The position numbers were made by a program, and so were the translations under genes. A DNA stretch of 64,000 nt from Scytonema hofmannii PCC 7110 (GTDB lineage: Bacteria > Cyanobacteriota > Cyanobacteriia > Cyanobacteriales > Nostocaceae): NCBI RefSeq assembly GCF_000346485.2, contig NZ_KQ976354.1, forward strand, positions 10,188,341-10,252,340. Direction: 5' to 3'. Shown here piece by piece: positions 26,057 through 35,910 of the stretch; the stretch's first letter is position 1, and each line of letters starts with the position of its first letter. Below the pieces are notes generated by a model. The model was not told the DNA's origin. It saw only the letters and a program-made list of their open reading frames with translations, and ran no database searches.

Positions 26057-26362
26057 TTGATATCATGACAAAAAAAGACAATTGGAATTGGAAAGGCATT
26101 TTTCTCTGGACGGGCGAGGACGCCCGTACCACAAGAAGCAATTTTGGGCATTTTTCTCTGGACGGGCTAGAAGCCCGTACCACAAATTCAACTAAGCTAA
26201 TAATTCTTTAACTTGCACAGCCTTAATAAACCTAGCTCTTGTGACTCTTGTGACTCTTGTGACTCTTGTGGCTCTTGTGACTCTTATGACTCTTGTGGCT
26301 CTTGTGGCTCTTGTGGCTCTTGTGGTACGGGCGTCCTCGCCCGTCCTACTGTGCAAATTCAA
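26057..26362. other. Repeat-filled non-coding stretch
   Basis: A short frame at 26065 (MTKKDNWNWKGIFLW) may be another relic start. Two copies of the gacgggc-gcccgtacc palindrome family lie at about 26110-26190, and a tandem array of ten 9-bp units at 26236-26325, followed by a further half palindrome. No gene. Confidence 0.5.
26236..26325 (+). repeat. Ten tandem copies of a 9-bp unit (ctcttgtgR)
   Basis: Ten nearly identical 9-mers, ctcttgtga or ctcttgtgg, with one variant (ctcttatga). The array ends against a gtacgggcgtcctcgcccgtc palindrome half. A slippage-prone microsatellite with no visible coding role. Confidence 0.9.
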
Positions 26363-27640
26363 CTACCGCTTTCCATTGGGACGTTGAATAATGGTTTCCA
26401 CAACTCGCCGCTTTGCATTCGGGTCAATCCCTACCAAGCGCACATACTCATTGCCATGTTCTCCAAGACAAGATTCAATGGTTGAGATAGCATCATCTTC
26501 AGCAGTGATGGGGCTTGTTATACCACTAGTCCATGAACCTGTACGAAAGCGACGCTCATCTACATACTCAATCCCAATTCTGTAACCTTGAGATAATATC
26601 TGACGCACTTGTTCTATTGTCTCAAGACTTAATTTTGTATTGAGTCGTTGCTGTTGTTGGTGACCATGACCATTTGTTGGTGCTACAGGCTGAGTAGAAC
26701 CATTCGTTGATGGCTGATAAGTTGGCGCTGCAGGTGGAGGTGCTGGTTGATAATTTGAGCGCATCCTGGTGTTGTACTCAGTGACTAATCGAGAATCATC
26801 AACTCGTTTTTGCTCGCCAACCATCAACTGACCTGTCTCAAGTAAATGGGATAAGCTAAAATCTGGCTTTCTAAATTGTGGCGGTCCTTCAACACTATTT
26901 ACGATACGCCGGGATACGTGTTCAATCCCCACATCATAAATAAACTGGCGGATTTGTTCGTCATAAATTCGCGATCGCATAGCACTGAAGAAATCTACCG
27001 ACTGATTTGGAAAAGTATCTACCAGTTGTTCGACATCTCGTTGTGAAAGCCCGTCTTCACTAAAAATCCCCCCGACGATACCAACTTTATCATTTCGGTC
27101 TGGGTCCCAGTAAAATTTCTCCATCCTGCCATCACGAATAAGTGGCGCGTAGAGGGTAGAGAAATCATTCCCTGTTACAATAATTGGTACGCGATGTATA
27201 GGTGTAGCGTCGTAACTACCAGGCAGTTGCACATCAGTTGGATTGTCAGCGATATTCATCAGCGTGGCATTCACCAATTGAGTATTGACCGTGTATTGCG
27301 TACCTTCATCAAAACGTCCCGCACCTGCATCTAAATCGTTAATCATCAACACGCACATTTTACCGCGCACGCGAATGAGTTCGGCTGTTTCTCGATAGCG
27401 CAGACGAATGAGACGTGCTGGATCGCCAGCATCAGGGCTTTCGAGTTCACCGCCTGATAAGAGAGTCGCTTCGATACCCATTCTCTCGAAGACTAACTCA
27501 CATTGAAAAGACTTACCCTCACCTTTGCGACCGTGAATACCCAGAATTAGGGGAACTCGGATACCAGGAATATCGAGAAAATTTTTGGTGATGTGGACAG
27601 CGAGTTTGTCCAAAAAGCGAGGGGAAATATAATAACCCAT
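26363..27640 (-). CDS. rca: Rubisco activase with RbcS-like C-terminal domain
   Basis: A 425-residue AAA+ protein. I chose the ATG at 27640 (MGYYISPRFLDK) because GGAGAGG lies just upstream; an earlier in-frame ATG overlaps it. Walker A is GIHGRKGEGKS, Walker B MCVLMINDLDAG, and the DPDRNDK pore and sensor regions follow. After a Pro/Gln-rich linker (about 290-340) the last 85 residues (LSLETIEQVRQILSQGYRIG, then EYVDERRFRTGSW) are a Rubisco small-subunit-like domain. In cyanobacteria this SSUL domain tethers the activase to Rubisco and carboxysomes, and the AAA+ ring removes inhibitory sugar phosphates. No rbc genes are adjacent. Confidence 0.95.
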   Translation of the reverse strand: MGYYISPRFLDKLAVHITKNFLDIPGIRVPLILGIHGRKGEGKSFQCELVFERMGIEATLLSGGELESPDAGDPARLIRLRYRETAELIRVRGKMCVLMINDLDAGAGRFDEGTQYTVNTQLVNATLMNIADNPTDVQLPGSYDATPIHRVPIIVTGNDFSTLYAPLIRDGRMEKFYWDPDRNDKVGIVGGIFSEDGLSQRDVEQLVDTFPNQSVDFFSAMRSRIYDEQIRQFIYDVGIEHVSRRIVNSVEGPPQFRKPDFSLSHLLETGQLMVGEQKRVDDSRLVTEYNTRMRSNYQPAPPPAAPTYQPSTNGSTQPVAPTNGHGHQQQQRLNTKLSLETIEQVRQILSQGYRIGIEYVDERRFRTGSWTSGITSPITAEDDAISTIESCLGEHGNEYVRLVGIDPNAKRRVVETIIQRPNGKR

Positions 27641-28109
27641 GAACCTCTCCGATTGTTTCAATCCCTATAAGGGATCGCTTGGGGAAGGATAAAGTATGAA
27701 GCATAAAGAATCAAGAATTTTAAGCCTAGTGGAGAGTCGTCACATTTCCTACTTTTGGCGGTTGACTTAAATTTTGCCCTTATACTTCATGCTTTATCCT
27801 TCAAGTAGCTTCCTTCAATCTTAATTTCTTCTGGCTGTGACTTTTCAGCCCTTTTGGAAAAAAAGCTATTTTCTCTACTTATCGATCCAATTAGGAAGCC
27901 GCATTTAAATAACGTACCAATCAGTTCATAACAACAATCGTAGGGGCGCAATGCCTTGCGCCCCTACAAATCCTTCTGTTGATGAACTCCCCCACCCTAA
28001 CGAAGCAGGTCGGGGCTTTGATGCGAATAATTTGGTAAATTTTTACTTGAAAGTCGGATTCATTATGAGTATGATTTATCAGTAGATTCACAAAGGAGCC
28101 GCTTTACTC
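27641..28109. other. Divergent promoter region between rca and the peroxiredoxin gene
   Basis: No gene. Two inverted matches (aagtatgaagcataaa and ttcatgctttat) frame 27690-27800. A strong palindrome, gtaggggcgcaa tgc cttgcgcccctac, sits at about 27941-27968. The stretch must contain the promoters of rca (leftward) and of the peroxiredoxin hybrid (rightward); an AAAGGAGC ribosome site lies before 28110. Confidence 0.5.
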
Positions 28110-28844
28110 ATGTTAGCTCATAAAGAAGGACAAAGAGTTCCCTATGTAACATTTCGTTTGCGTCAAGACCACAATTGGGTGAATCTAACTACCAATGACT
28201 TGTTTGGCGGTAAAACCGTAATAGTCTTTTCCCTTCCAGGAGCATTTACACCGACTTGCTCCTCAACTCATGTCCCCGGTTACAACCAACTGGCAAAAGT
28301 TTTTAAAGACAATGGGGTGGATGATATCATCTGCGTCTCTGTGAATGACGCCTTTGTGATGAATGAATGGGCAAAAGACCAACAGGCTGAAAACATAAAG
28401 TTTATAGCTGATGGCAATGGCGAATTTACAGAAGCCATGGGAATGCTAGTTGATAAATCCGACTTAGGCTTCGGGAAACGGTCTTGGCGCTATTCCATGT
28501 TGGTGAAAAATGGCATCATTGACAAGATGTTTATTGAGCCAGAAGAACCAGGCGATCCCTTTAAAGTATCTGATGCAGAGACTATGCTGAGATACATCAA
28601 CCCTCGAGCTGCGAAACCCCAATTGGTTTCCTTGTTTACAAGAGTCGGTTGTCCCTATTGTGCTCGCGCCAAAGATATGCTGTCTGGACGTGGCATTGAT
28701 TATGAAGAAATCGTGTTAGGTAAAGATGTGACAGCTCGTACATTACAAGCTGTGACAGGTGCATCAACTGTTCCTCAAGTGTTTGTTGATGGCAAACTGA
28801 TTGGTGGTTCCGAAGCATTGGCTGATTACTTAAGTGCTAGGTAA
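28110..28844 (+). CDS. Peroxiredoxin-glutaredoxin hybrid (Prx5-Grx)
   Basis: A 244-residue two-domain enzyme. Residues 1-165 are a Prx5-type peroxiredoxin with the peroxidatic cysteine in [12 protein letters not shown]. Residues about 170-244 are a glutaredoxin with the CPYC redox site and [14 protein letters not shown]. The fusion reduces peroxides using glutathione, its own glutaredoxin domain recycling the peroxiredoxin. Often annotated as glutathione peroxidase. The ribosome site AAAGGAGC is well placed. A single gene followed by G/C-rich repeats. Confidence 0.93.
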   Translation: MLAHKEGQRVPYVTFRLRQDHNWVNLTTNDLFGGKTVIVFSLPGAFTPTCSSTHVPGYNQLAKVFKDNGVDDIICVSVNDAFVMNEWAKDQQAENIKFIADGNGEFTEAMGMLVDKSDLGFGKRSWRYSMLVKNGIIDKMFIEPEEPGDPFKVSDAETMLRYINPRAAKPQLVSLFTRVGCPYCARAKDMLSGRGIDYEEIVLGKDVTARTLQAVTGASTVPQVFVDGKLIGGSEALADYLSAR

Positions 28845-28871
28845 ATTTTAAATCTGCATCTACAACTTCCC

Positions 28872-29036
28872 CTGTGGTGTACACATACCCCCCTTAATCC
28901 CCCCTTGGAAAGGGGGGAAAATGAATTTCCAGTTCCCTTGGAAAGGGGGAAAATGAATTTCCAGTTCCCTTGGAAAGGGGGAAAATGAATTTCCAGTTCC
29001 CTCCCCTTTCCAAGGGGAGGGCTAGGGTGGGGTAAA
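28872..29036. repeat. Tandem 32-bp repeats with C/G-rich inverted ends
   Basis: About three copies of a 32-bp unit (ttggaaagggggaaaatg plus aatttccagttccc), bounded by ccccccttgg on one side and ccctttccaagggg on the other, so the array can fold on itself. Lies between converging genes and may terminate both. Confidence 0.85.
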
Positions 29037-29055
29037 ACCCAAGCGCCAATCCCTT

Positions 29056-30669
29056 TTACCTCAAAGAGCGACGCATCAGAGTACTTATCAAATCTACAAA
29101 AAAGGTAATGACTATGAGAACAATTAAAGTTGTCAGCAAACCTTTATAGTCAAAACTACTGAGCTGCTCTGTCAAAAGACGCCCCAAACCACCAGCACCG
29201 ACAAAACCGACAATCACTGTAGCACGAACGCAAACTTCCCAACGGTAGAGGATATAAGCAAGGAAGCGGGGAAAAGTCAGAGGAATCACGCCGTAGAGAA
29301 AGACTTGGGAATCACTAGCACCATTAGCTTGTAGCGATCGCAATGGTCTATCATCCAAATTTTCTATCACCTCTGCCATTAAACGCCCCAAGATACCCAA
29401 GTTGTGGATAGCCAGAGCGATCGCACCCGGTAAAATTCCCGGAAACATCACAAACAGAAGGATTAAAGCCCATATAGGTTCAGGAACAGCACGAGCAAAG
29501 AGGAGTAAAAAACGAGTCAAGGGGAGTACAACAGAACGAAGAGACCTCTCGCCAATTTTCCTGGCTGCAAAAAAGGAAAGTAATATCCCACCCAAACCGG
29601 CTCCTGTAGTTGCCAAAACAGACATAGCCAAAGTTTGTGCTGACAGGGTAAACATTTGATTGAGCAGAGAAACGTCTGGAGGAAAGAGATTCTGAAGAAT
29701 TTCTATCAATAGTTGTGCAGTCCGTGGTGACCAAAGTTTTGTAAAATCAGCTTTAACATACCAGAACGAAAAGATTAATAGAATCAGAGCACCCACCAAT
29801 AAAAAAGTCACCACTGGATCGTGCTCTTGACCAAGCTTTTGTCGTTGCTTAAGATGCAAAACATTTAAATCCAAACGACTAGGAACACCCAAACGCTGGC
29901 GCAACCAACCACTTAAAAAATCCGTGCTACCACTTAAAAACAGCAGAGCAAACAAGAAAGTCCACATTTGCTGGTAACGTAATGATTGAAGACTGAGAAG
30001 AATTTGATAACCCAATCCACCAGCACCAATAATACCCAACACAGCCGCAGCACGAATCGAACATTCAAATCGATAAAAACTATAAGAAAGTAGATTGGGA
30101 AAAGCTTGAGGAATCAAACTGTAAATAAAAGCCTGACTGGGAGAAACACCACTGTTAAGTAACGCCAATAAAGGAGCGCGAGGAGTTTCATCCAAAATTT
30201 CCGAAAACACCTTAGCAGTGATAGCACCAAAAGGAATAGCGATCGCCAGAACAGCAACCAGTGGATCGAGACCAAAAATATTCAGAAAAAACAAACCCCA
30301 AATCAATTCATGAATCGCTCTAGGAATGGCCAGAATTGCCCGTACAATTAACCAAGGAACAGGAAAACCCCTTAAAGAAACTGACCTCCACCAAACCTCA
30401 CACGATAAAACACCACCCACAAATCCAATTAAAACACTCAAAAACGTGCCACACACAGCATAGGCAAAAGTTTTCAGAGTAGCATCCAAAGTCAACAACA
30501 AAAATTCCCAACTCAATTCCGGTGAAAACGCCGCCAAGAGAAAGCGGACAACAAGATTCCAGCCTCCCTCATTAATCAAATCTTGCTGGAACACACCAGC
30601 AAATTGTAAAGACCAAACCAATAAAATAACAAACAGTAACCACCAGAAACTTCGCCAGTTTAACGTCAT
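29056..30669 (-). CDS. phnE: PhnE-type ABC permease, two permease modules fused
   Basis: A 537-residue membrane protein made of two consecutive binding-protein-dependent permease modules, about residues 1-265 and 280-537. Each carries the cytoplasmic EAA loop pattern (VIGFVGAGGLG in the second, VLGIIGAGGLGY in the first). Ordinary PhnE has one module of about 270 residues; the fusion would form the whole channel with one chain. It is downstream of phnC and phnD on the minus strand. Substrate class: phosphonate, phosphite or, from the binding protein, possibly selenate. Confidence 0.88.
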   Translation of the reverse strand: MTLNWRSFWWLLFVILLVWSLQFAGVFQQDLINEGGWNLVVRFLLAAFSPELSWEFLLLTLDATLKTFAYAVCGTFLSVLIGFVGGVLSCEVWWRSVSLRGFPVPWLIVRAILAIPRAIHELIWGLFFLNIFGLDPLVAVLAIAIPFGAITAKVFSEILDETPRAPLLALLNSGVSPSQAFIYSLIPQAFPNLLSYSFYRFECSIRAAAVLGIIGAGGLGYQILLSLQSLRYQQMWTFLFALLFLSGSTDFLSGWLRQRLGVPSRLDLNVLHLKQRQKLGQEHDPVVTFLLVGALILLIFSFWYVKADFTKLWSPRTAQLLIEILQNLFPPDVSLLNQMFTLSAQTLAMSVLATTGAGLGGILLSFFAARKIGERSLRSVVLPLTRFLLLFARAVPEPIWALILLFVMFPGILPGAIALAIHNLGILGRLMAEVIENLDDRPLRSLQANGASDSQVFLYGVIPLTFPRFLAYILYRWEVCVRATVIVGFVGAGGLGRLLTEQLSSFDYKGLLTTLIVLIVITFFVDLISTLMRRSLR

Positions 30670-30722
30670 TTGTTAGTTGTTAGTTGTCTTTCATCACTCC
30701 CTCAATCCCTCATTCTTCTTTC

Positions 30723-31505
30723 TCATTTCTCTTCGCGTCCTTCGCGTCTTTGCGGTTCAATTTTATATAATTCCTCAATCACACCTGATGAAACCTCCCC
30801 AGCAGAAAGATCGAACAAAACTTCCCCCTGTCGTAAACCGATAATACGTTGAAAATAACTGCGAGCATACTCAATAGCATGCAAACTAGTCACCAGAGTT
30901 TTCCCCGACTCCTCACTCAACTGACATAACAAATTCATCACCTCACGACCCCGTTCTGGGTCAAGACTAGATATCGGTTCATCTGCAAGGATAGCAGCCG
31001 GATCTTGCACCAATACGCGAGCTATAGCCACCCGTTGTTGCTGTCCGCCAGACAATCGGTCTGTACGTTCGTAGAGCTTTTCAGGAATTCCTACCTGTGC
31101 TAACGCTTTAAAAGCTGTTTGTACCTCCAACGGGTAAATCAGCGAAATCGCCGCTTTAAAGAACGACCAGCGTCCCAAATGTCCAGCATTGACATTATGA
31201 ATAACTTGTAGATTATCTACTAAATGAAACTGTTGGTAAATCGTACCAATTTGCTTTTGCACTTGTCGAAGAGACTTGGGACTCAGATTCACTAAATTAC
31301 GACCCAGTACCCAAACCTCCCCTTGAGTAGGTTGCAGCGTACCATTAAGCAAGCTTAATAAAGTACTTTTCCCTGCACCACTCGGACCAACAAGAGCAAT
31401 TCGTTCACCCGAGTAAATTTTCAAGTTAATATTTCTGAGAGACTGAAATCTCCCAAATTGTTTTGTAACGTTTTTCAGTTCAAAAATTAATGCACCTCGA
31501 TTCAT
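30723..31505 (-). CDS. phnC: PhnC-type ABC transporter ATP-binding protein
   Basis: A 260-residue ABC ATPase with Walker [10 protein letters not shown], the Q-loop, signature [15 protein letters not shown], Walker B AILADEP and the switch histidine in TSLHAIEYA. It energises import through the double permease downstream. Located between the binding-protein gene and phnE, all on one strand, so the three form a transporter operon. The start codon is flanked upstream by a CCAGTGA-type array. Confidence 0.9.
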   Translation of the reverse strand: MNRGALIFELKNVTKQFGRFQSLRNINLKIYSGERIALVGPSGAGKSTLLSLLNGTLQPTQGEVWVLGRNLVNLSPKSLRQVQKQIGTIYQQFHLVDNLQVIHNVNAGHLGRWSFFKAAISLIYPLEVQTAFKALAQVGIPEKLYERTDRLSGGQQQRVAIARVLVQDPAAILADEPISSLDPERGREVMNLLCQLSEESGKTLVTSLHAIEYARSYFQRIIGLRQGEVLFDLSAGEVSSGVIEELYKIEPQRREGREEK

Positions 31506-31560
31506 CAGTAATCAGTGACCAGTAATCAGTGACCAGTGACCAGTAATCAGTGACCAGTAA
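31505..31560 (-). repeat. Heptad array (CCAGTGA with CAGTAAT variants)
   Basis: About eight 7-bp units between phnD and phnC, with alternating cagtaat and cagtgac variants like those at 50190. It fills the whole intergenic space. Confidence 0.9.
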
Positions 31561-31564
31561 ATAA

Positions 31565-32482
31565 TTATTTAATTTTGCCAATTTTTCGACCAATTTGTTC
31601 AATTTGTGCATAGTTTTCATTCTTGGTAGGAATGAATTTTTCTGCTTGTAAAAGGTCGAGAATTTCTTTTTGCTCTGGTATCTTGGGATCTAAGTTAAAG
31701 AGTGCAGTTTGAACTTTTTTGACAAAATCTTCGCCGTAGCGCTTTTTGACTTGAGGGTTAATTATCCAGTGATAATCGTAGTATTCTGGAGTACGCCAGA
31801 TAACTTCTACTTTACTTGAGTCTATTTCTTTAGCGTCAAGACGCTTTTGCCAGATTTTTTCGTTTAATGCACCCGCTTCAAAACTTCCGGCTTCGACAAG
31901 TTTAATTGTTTTGTCGTGGTCGCCAGAAAAACCAGCTTCACCTTTAAAATCTGTGAGTTTTACGTCAGCTTGTTCTAGAAAGTATTGTGGCATTAAACGA
32001 CCTGATGTGGATGATTCGCTTCCAAAAGTAAAGGTACGTCCTTTAAGTTGTTTGAGGTCAGAGATATCTTTGAAGGGTTTGATCCCACTTTTTTTGTTAG
32101 CAATAAATACACTATGAAATTTTTCATCGACATCACGTTGAGCAATGGCTTCTGCTCCAGGGACTTGCAGTCTTGCTTGAACGCCAGTTAATCCTCCAAA
32201 CCACACTAGATCTAAATCTCCGACTTTAAATGCTGTCACGGCTGCTGTATAATCGGTGACTGGTTTGTATTCTACTGGAACGCCAAGTTCTTTTTGTAAA
32301 TAAGAAGCTAATTTGGTATACTGGCGTTGCAATTTCTCTGGGTCTTGATCGGGAATTGCTCCTGTTACTAAGGGTTTTGTTTCTGTTGTATTAGTTCTCT
32401 GCGAACTTCCAGATGTGTTAGAAGAACAAGCTGTTAATGATAGCAAGAGTAGAAACAAGCCTGATACGAAAAATTTGTGCAT
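31565..32482 (-). CDS. phnD: Phosphonate/selenate-type ABC substrate-binding lipoprotein
   Basis: A 305-residue periplasmic binding protein with a lipoprotein signal (LFLLLLSLTACSS, lipidated cysteine 19). The mature part follows the PhnD family (GAIPDQDPEKLQRQY, then DLDLVWFGGLTGVQARLQ). Its start resembles proteins annotated as putative selenate ABC transporter periplasmic proteins, so the ligand may be an oxyanion other than phosphonate. No C-P lyase or phosphite dehydrogenase genes are near. It is first in the phnD-phnC-phnE order. Confidence 0.85.
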   Translation of the reverse strand: MHKFFVSGLFLLLLSLTACSSNTSGSSQRTNTTETKPLVTGAIPDQDPEKLQRQYTKLASYLQKELGVPVEYKPVTDYTAAVTAFKVGDLDLVWFGGLTGVQARLQVPGAEAIAQRDVDEKFHSVFIANKKSGIKPFKDISDLKQLKGRTFTFGSESSTSGRLMPQYFLEQADVKLTDFKGEAGFSGDHDKTIKLVEAGSFEAGALNEKIWQKRLDAKEIDSSKVEVIWRTPEYYDYHWIINPQVKKRYGEDFVKKVQTALFNLDPKIPEQKEILDLLQAEKFIPTKNENYAQIEQIGRKIGKIK

Positions 32483-32489
32483 TATTCTG

Positions 32490-32619
32490 CTAATTTTGGA
32501 TTTTAGATTTTGGATTTTGGATTCAAAAATTTTGCTTCTAAACTATAGTTATAGTTATAGTGGTCACTGGTCACTGGTCACTGGTCACTGGTCACTGGTC
32601 ACTGGTCACTGGTCACTGA
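32490..32619. repeat. GGATTTT heptads and CCAGTGA array
   Basis: About 32490-32522 carries tttggatt-type heptads, and 32561-32619 about eight CCAGTGA units in minus orientation. The second array overlaps the 3' end of the NACHT-HEAT gene and supplies its last three residues (SDQ) and stop. Confidence 0.88.
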
Positions 32620-35608
32620 CACAGTGCCATATTTTAAGAAAATCTACATATTTCATTTTTTCAGAACAGTACCATAAAAGTTTATAACAGTGACGAAATT
32701 CTTCTAGTTCGTTTTCTTTGACTTCATCAGAAAAACAGTTCTTTAATAATCCTATTAATTCTGGTATTTGTGCGTCAAGAAGAACTTTTTTCAAATTATC
32801 TGCTGTGCGCTTGCGAACAACTTCACTATTTGCAGCTTTGACAAGATGGACTAAGGTATAAAATGCTATTTTGTTACCTGGATCGGCTTTGGCTAACCTG
32901 CAAGCTCTGCGTCTTTTGGTATCTTCATCGGTAGTGAGTGCTATTCCTTGGACTAGGGCTGTTATAACTCTGGCATGACCACTAGTGTCTTCTGCGGAAT
33001 TATAGCGTGAAAGTGTCTCTCTATCTTCTGAATTACTAAATTCTTGATGCAAAAGTTCTTTTTCCCCACGAAGTACTTTTAAATTATCCCCTGCTTGTTG
33101 TCTTAAAGAATCATAAGTTGTTGTATTAATAATTTTTTCGAGCGTGGAGAAAGCAATTGGGTTTTGTGGCGCAATTTTGCCCAAGCTATAAGCAGCTTTC
33201 CTGCGAGTTGAATCCTTTTTGGTGGACTCAATGATTGTTATCAGTGCTGCGATCGCAATTGGGTTACCTGGGTCAACTTTTCCCAAGCTATCTGCTGCTT
33301 GCCAACATAGGTTTTCATGCTGGATTGATGTTACAATGTGCTCTAAAGCTGCGATCGCAATTCGATTCCCCGGATCGAAGACTTTTCCCAGGCTGTAAGC
33401 GGCATTCCATTTATCAAAGTCGTTCTGACTGGTTTGGATAAACTCTTCTAGAGATGCGATCGCACATCTGCGGTCTGTTTTCAATAATGCGATGCGTGCT
33501 CCCTCTAAAATGGGCGAGGGAAACCTCCACCACTTTTGTTTTGTGTGATGGTAGTAACCAAATCGCCACTCAATCAGTTGTTTCACAATTTCATGACATA
33601 AGGAACACTCAGCAAATTCAGCAATTCCCTGTGCTGCTAGAAAGTAAGCTTGATAGCTGAAAAAACCCCCGCAACCGTCTTTAAATTGGGTCAGTGCTTG
33701 AATAAATTCTTCTTTATCTGCTTGCGGTATACTATCCCTTCCCAACCATAGCAAAATAACCTGCCGCCATTCAGGTTCAAAAATACGGAAACTAGGGAGT
33801 GGGAGAGTGGGAGTAGAGAGTAGGGTATTTTCACTACTCACCACTCCCCACTCACCACTCACCACTCCCCAATTATCAATTGCAAGTGCAGCAAAGTATT
33901 CTTGAAAAGTGGGATGGTAGAAAGCATAAACTTTTTCCCCTTGGGTTTCTGATATTCCTACTTGATTCAGCCAACCTAGTTGTAGTGCTAATTGAAACAT
34001 CCCTTCATCTGGCGCACCTAATACTTGGCAAACAAAGCGATGGCTGAGGCGGAATTTGGTTTTTTCTTGCGCTATAGCCTGCAAAGCTAATTGTCCTAAT
34101 GCCTTGTTTAATTCTTGACGCTGAGTAGAAGTTGTGGGAAAGCGATCTTGTTTCCATTCATATATAGCTTCCACAAACTGCTCGTAAAGCATAGCTTTAG
34201 TATTGGGCAATCCTCCCCGCCCCAATCCCCAACTGTGACACATCAGTGCCAAGCGTAACGGATTTTTGACAGCATCTTTTATCCGCCCTTTCCCTGGTTG
34301 GTCTAATTCAGATCTTAATTTCTGTCCCAATGCAGGATTGTCACGAAACCAACGGTAAATAAAGAGCTCTACTTGGTCTGGTGTTTGAGAATCACCATAA
34401 GTAAAATTAAGGTTGCGATAAGTATCAAAAGATTCTAAAACATTTTTCCCTGCATCCCAAACATTAAGCCGACAAGTGAGTATGATTCTCGCATCGGCTA
34501 CCCATCCAGTTAAGAAACTCGCAATCTTGACCAAAGCGTGACTGGATTCAATTGCCATTTCATCAACTGCGTCTAGCAATAACCACACTCTTCCTTGGTT
34601 GAACTGTTGGCAAAATGCCTCTTGTATTTCTTGGGAAACAGACAGCTTGCGAGTCGCCGACTTCAACCAATCCTGAACGAGATACTGTTCCAAAGTCTTT
34701 CCCTGTAAATCCGCAAGAGAGACCCAGACAGGTAAGTCTTCAGTATTATCCAATACCCAAAATGCAATCTTTTGCAGTAAGGTTGTTTTTCCTGCACCTG
34801 GTTCTCCAACAATCGCAAGCCGTCTGCTGCGTCTTTGCTTTAGAACCTGTTCCAAAAATTCATTAGGTGTAAAAGTTTGAGTAACTAGCCTATCTTCCGC
34901 TTCGTATAATTGCGAACCCTGGACTGGAGAAACATCTTCACTGCGCCTATCTCTATGTTTTCGTTCCATCAATCCCAAGGGGACATAAACTTCATCTAGA
35001 TCAAAACTCAATCCATCCAAACTTGTCAGGGGATTGGTCGTTAACCGTCTTTGATTTTGTGCTTCTAGAGTACTACGGCATAGTTGTTGCCAATCTAGGA
35101 GTGAAGAAGAGAATAATGCTTCATTTCTCTCTCGTCCCCCCTCTCCCTTTCCCCCACTCCCCCCCTCCTCTTCACGGGTGACTTGCTTCGACTTCTCAGG
35201 ACGACGGCTTTCCCACTCTGTGTCAAATTGTCGTAAGTTGGCTTCCTTGTCCCAACGGCTATACCAAAGCTTTAGTGTAAAGTGCCAAGTTTCGGAACCA
35301 CCCCTAGATGCACGGTTATCTTCTAAAATCTCCAAAAAATCCTCGAATCGCTTTAAGGCTTCCTTAATTTGTTCGCCGTTTAACGAATTTTGCCCGGACT
35401 CCAAACCTGTCAACGCTGCCAAAAATCTGACTTTCGTTCTCACAACCAAGCAATTTTCTGTTTGCCATCGTGTCTGAACTTGGGGACGTAGCGCATCTAA
35501 TGCTGCTTCATTACACTCACCCAATTCGTCAGCAGCATACATCAGCAGCACTTCTAACAAACGCTTTGCTCGTTTTTTTGCTTCTGGTCCATAGCTTGGT
35601 CTTGCCAT
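32606..35608 (-). CDS. NACHT-domain ATPase with C-terminal HEAT-like repeats
   Basis: A 1000-residue NLR-like protein. Residues 1-215 form a helical N-terminal region, with a low-complexity acidic/Gly stretch (EEEGGSGGKGEGGRER) near 145-160. The NACHT has Walker A GEPGAGKTT near 270 and RVWLLLDAVDEM near 345, then the CRLNVWDAGKN sensor and a winged helix. Residues about 705-960 are HEAT-like repeats (AAYSLGKIAPQNPIA and relatives). Near residues 580-605 the text WGVVSGEWGVVSS derives from an in-frame genomic repeat. Such proteins are known in bacteria as anti-phage NACHT sensors; the target here is unknown and no separate effector is adjacent. Confidence 0.85.
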   Translation of the reverse strand: MARPSYGPEAKKRAKRLLEVLLMYAADELGECNEAALDALRPQVQTRWQTENCLVVRTKVRFLAALTGLESGQNSLNGEQIKEALKRFEDFLEILEDNRASRGGSETWHFTLKLWYSRWDKEANLRQFDTEWESRRPEKSKQVTREEEGGSGGKGEGGRERNEALFSSSLLDWQQLCRSTLEAQNQRRLTTNPLTSLDGLSFDLDEVYVPLGLMERKHRDRRSEDVSPVQGSQLYEAEDRLVTQTFTPNEFLEQVLKQRRSRRLAIVGEPGAGKTTLLQKIAFWVLDNTEDLPVWVSLADLQGKTLEQYLVQDWLKSATRKLSVSQEIQEAFCQQFNQGRVWLLLDAVDEMAIESSHALVKIASFLTGWVADARIILTCRLNVWDAGKNVLESFDTYRNLNFTYGDSQTPDQVELFIYRWFRDNPALGQKLRSELDQPGKGRIKDAVKNPLRLALMCHSWGLGRGGLPNTKAMLYEQFVEAIYEWKQDRFPTTSTQRQELNKALGQLALQAIAQEKTKFRLSHRFVCQVLGAPDEGMFQLALQLGWLNQVGISETQGEKVYAFYHPTFQEYFAALAIDNWGVVSGEWGVVSSENTLLSTPTLPLPSFRIFEPEWRQVILLWLGRDSIPQADKEEFIQALTQFKDGCGGFFSYQAYFLAAQGIAEFAECSLCHEIVKQLIEWRFGYYHHTKQKWWRFPSPILEGARIALLKTDRRCAIASLEEFIQTSQNDFDKWNAAYSLGKVFDPGNRIAIAALEHIVTSIQHENLCWQAADSLGKVDPGNPIAIAALITIIESTKKDSTRRKAAYSLGKIAPQNPIAFSTLEKIINTTTYDSLRQQAGDNLKVLRGEKELLHQEFSNSEDRETLSRYNSAEDTSGHARVITALVQGIALTTDEDTKRRRACRLAKADPGNKIAFYTLVHLVKAANSEVVRKRTADNLKKVLLDAQIPELIGLLKNCFSDEVKENELEEFRHCYKLLWYCSEKMKYVDFLKIWHCVSDQ

Positions 35609-35690
35609 TTGAGGATTTTGGATTTTGGATTTTGGATTTTGGATTTTGGATTTTGGATTTTGGATTGGGGATTGGGGATTGGGAATAGAA
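35609..35690 (+). repeat. GGATTTT heptad array
   Basis: About eight ggatttt units then ggattgggg units, directly upstream of the NACHT-HEAT start (minus strand), so the array occupies its leader. The remaining 220 bases to the next gene show no gene. Confidence 0.9.
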
Positions 35691-35910
35691 TGAGCCTATT
35701 TTTCATTGCCCATCTAGTTAAAATTCCCTGTTTACTGAAAAGTTCGGGGATTCCCCTAAGTTTAACAACTTCCCCTAAGAGTCTAATCCAGATTTTACAA
35801 GCTTTCTCACTGTTGCGACTTCTGTTAGCTTTAGGGAATTTGCCCCAAGTAAAGTGATGTATAGAAAAGGAAACACCAAGGATTCTATAACCGTATGTCG
35901 GGAAGTTGAT

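Noticed and set aside
28872-29036. CRISPR-like short regular repeats
   Set aside because: The units are directly tandem with no unique spacers, so this is a simple tandem array. The same holds for the CCAGTGA, GGGAGTA and CCAATGC arrays. No cas gene is present.
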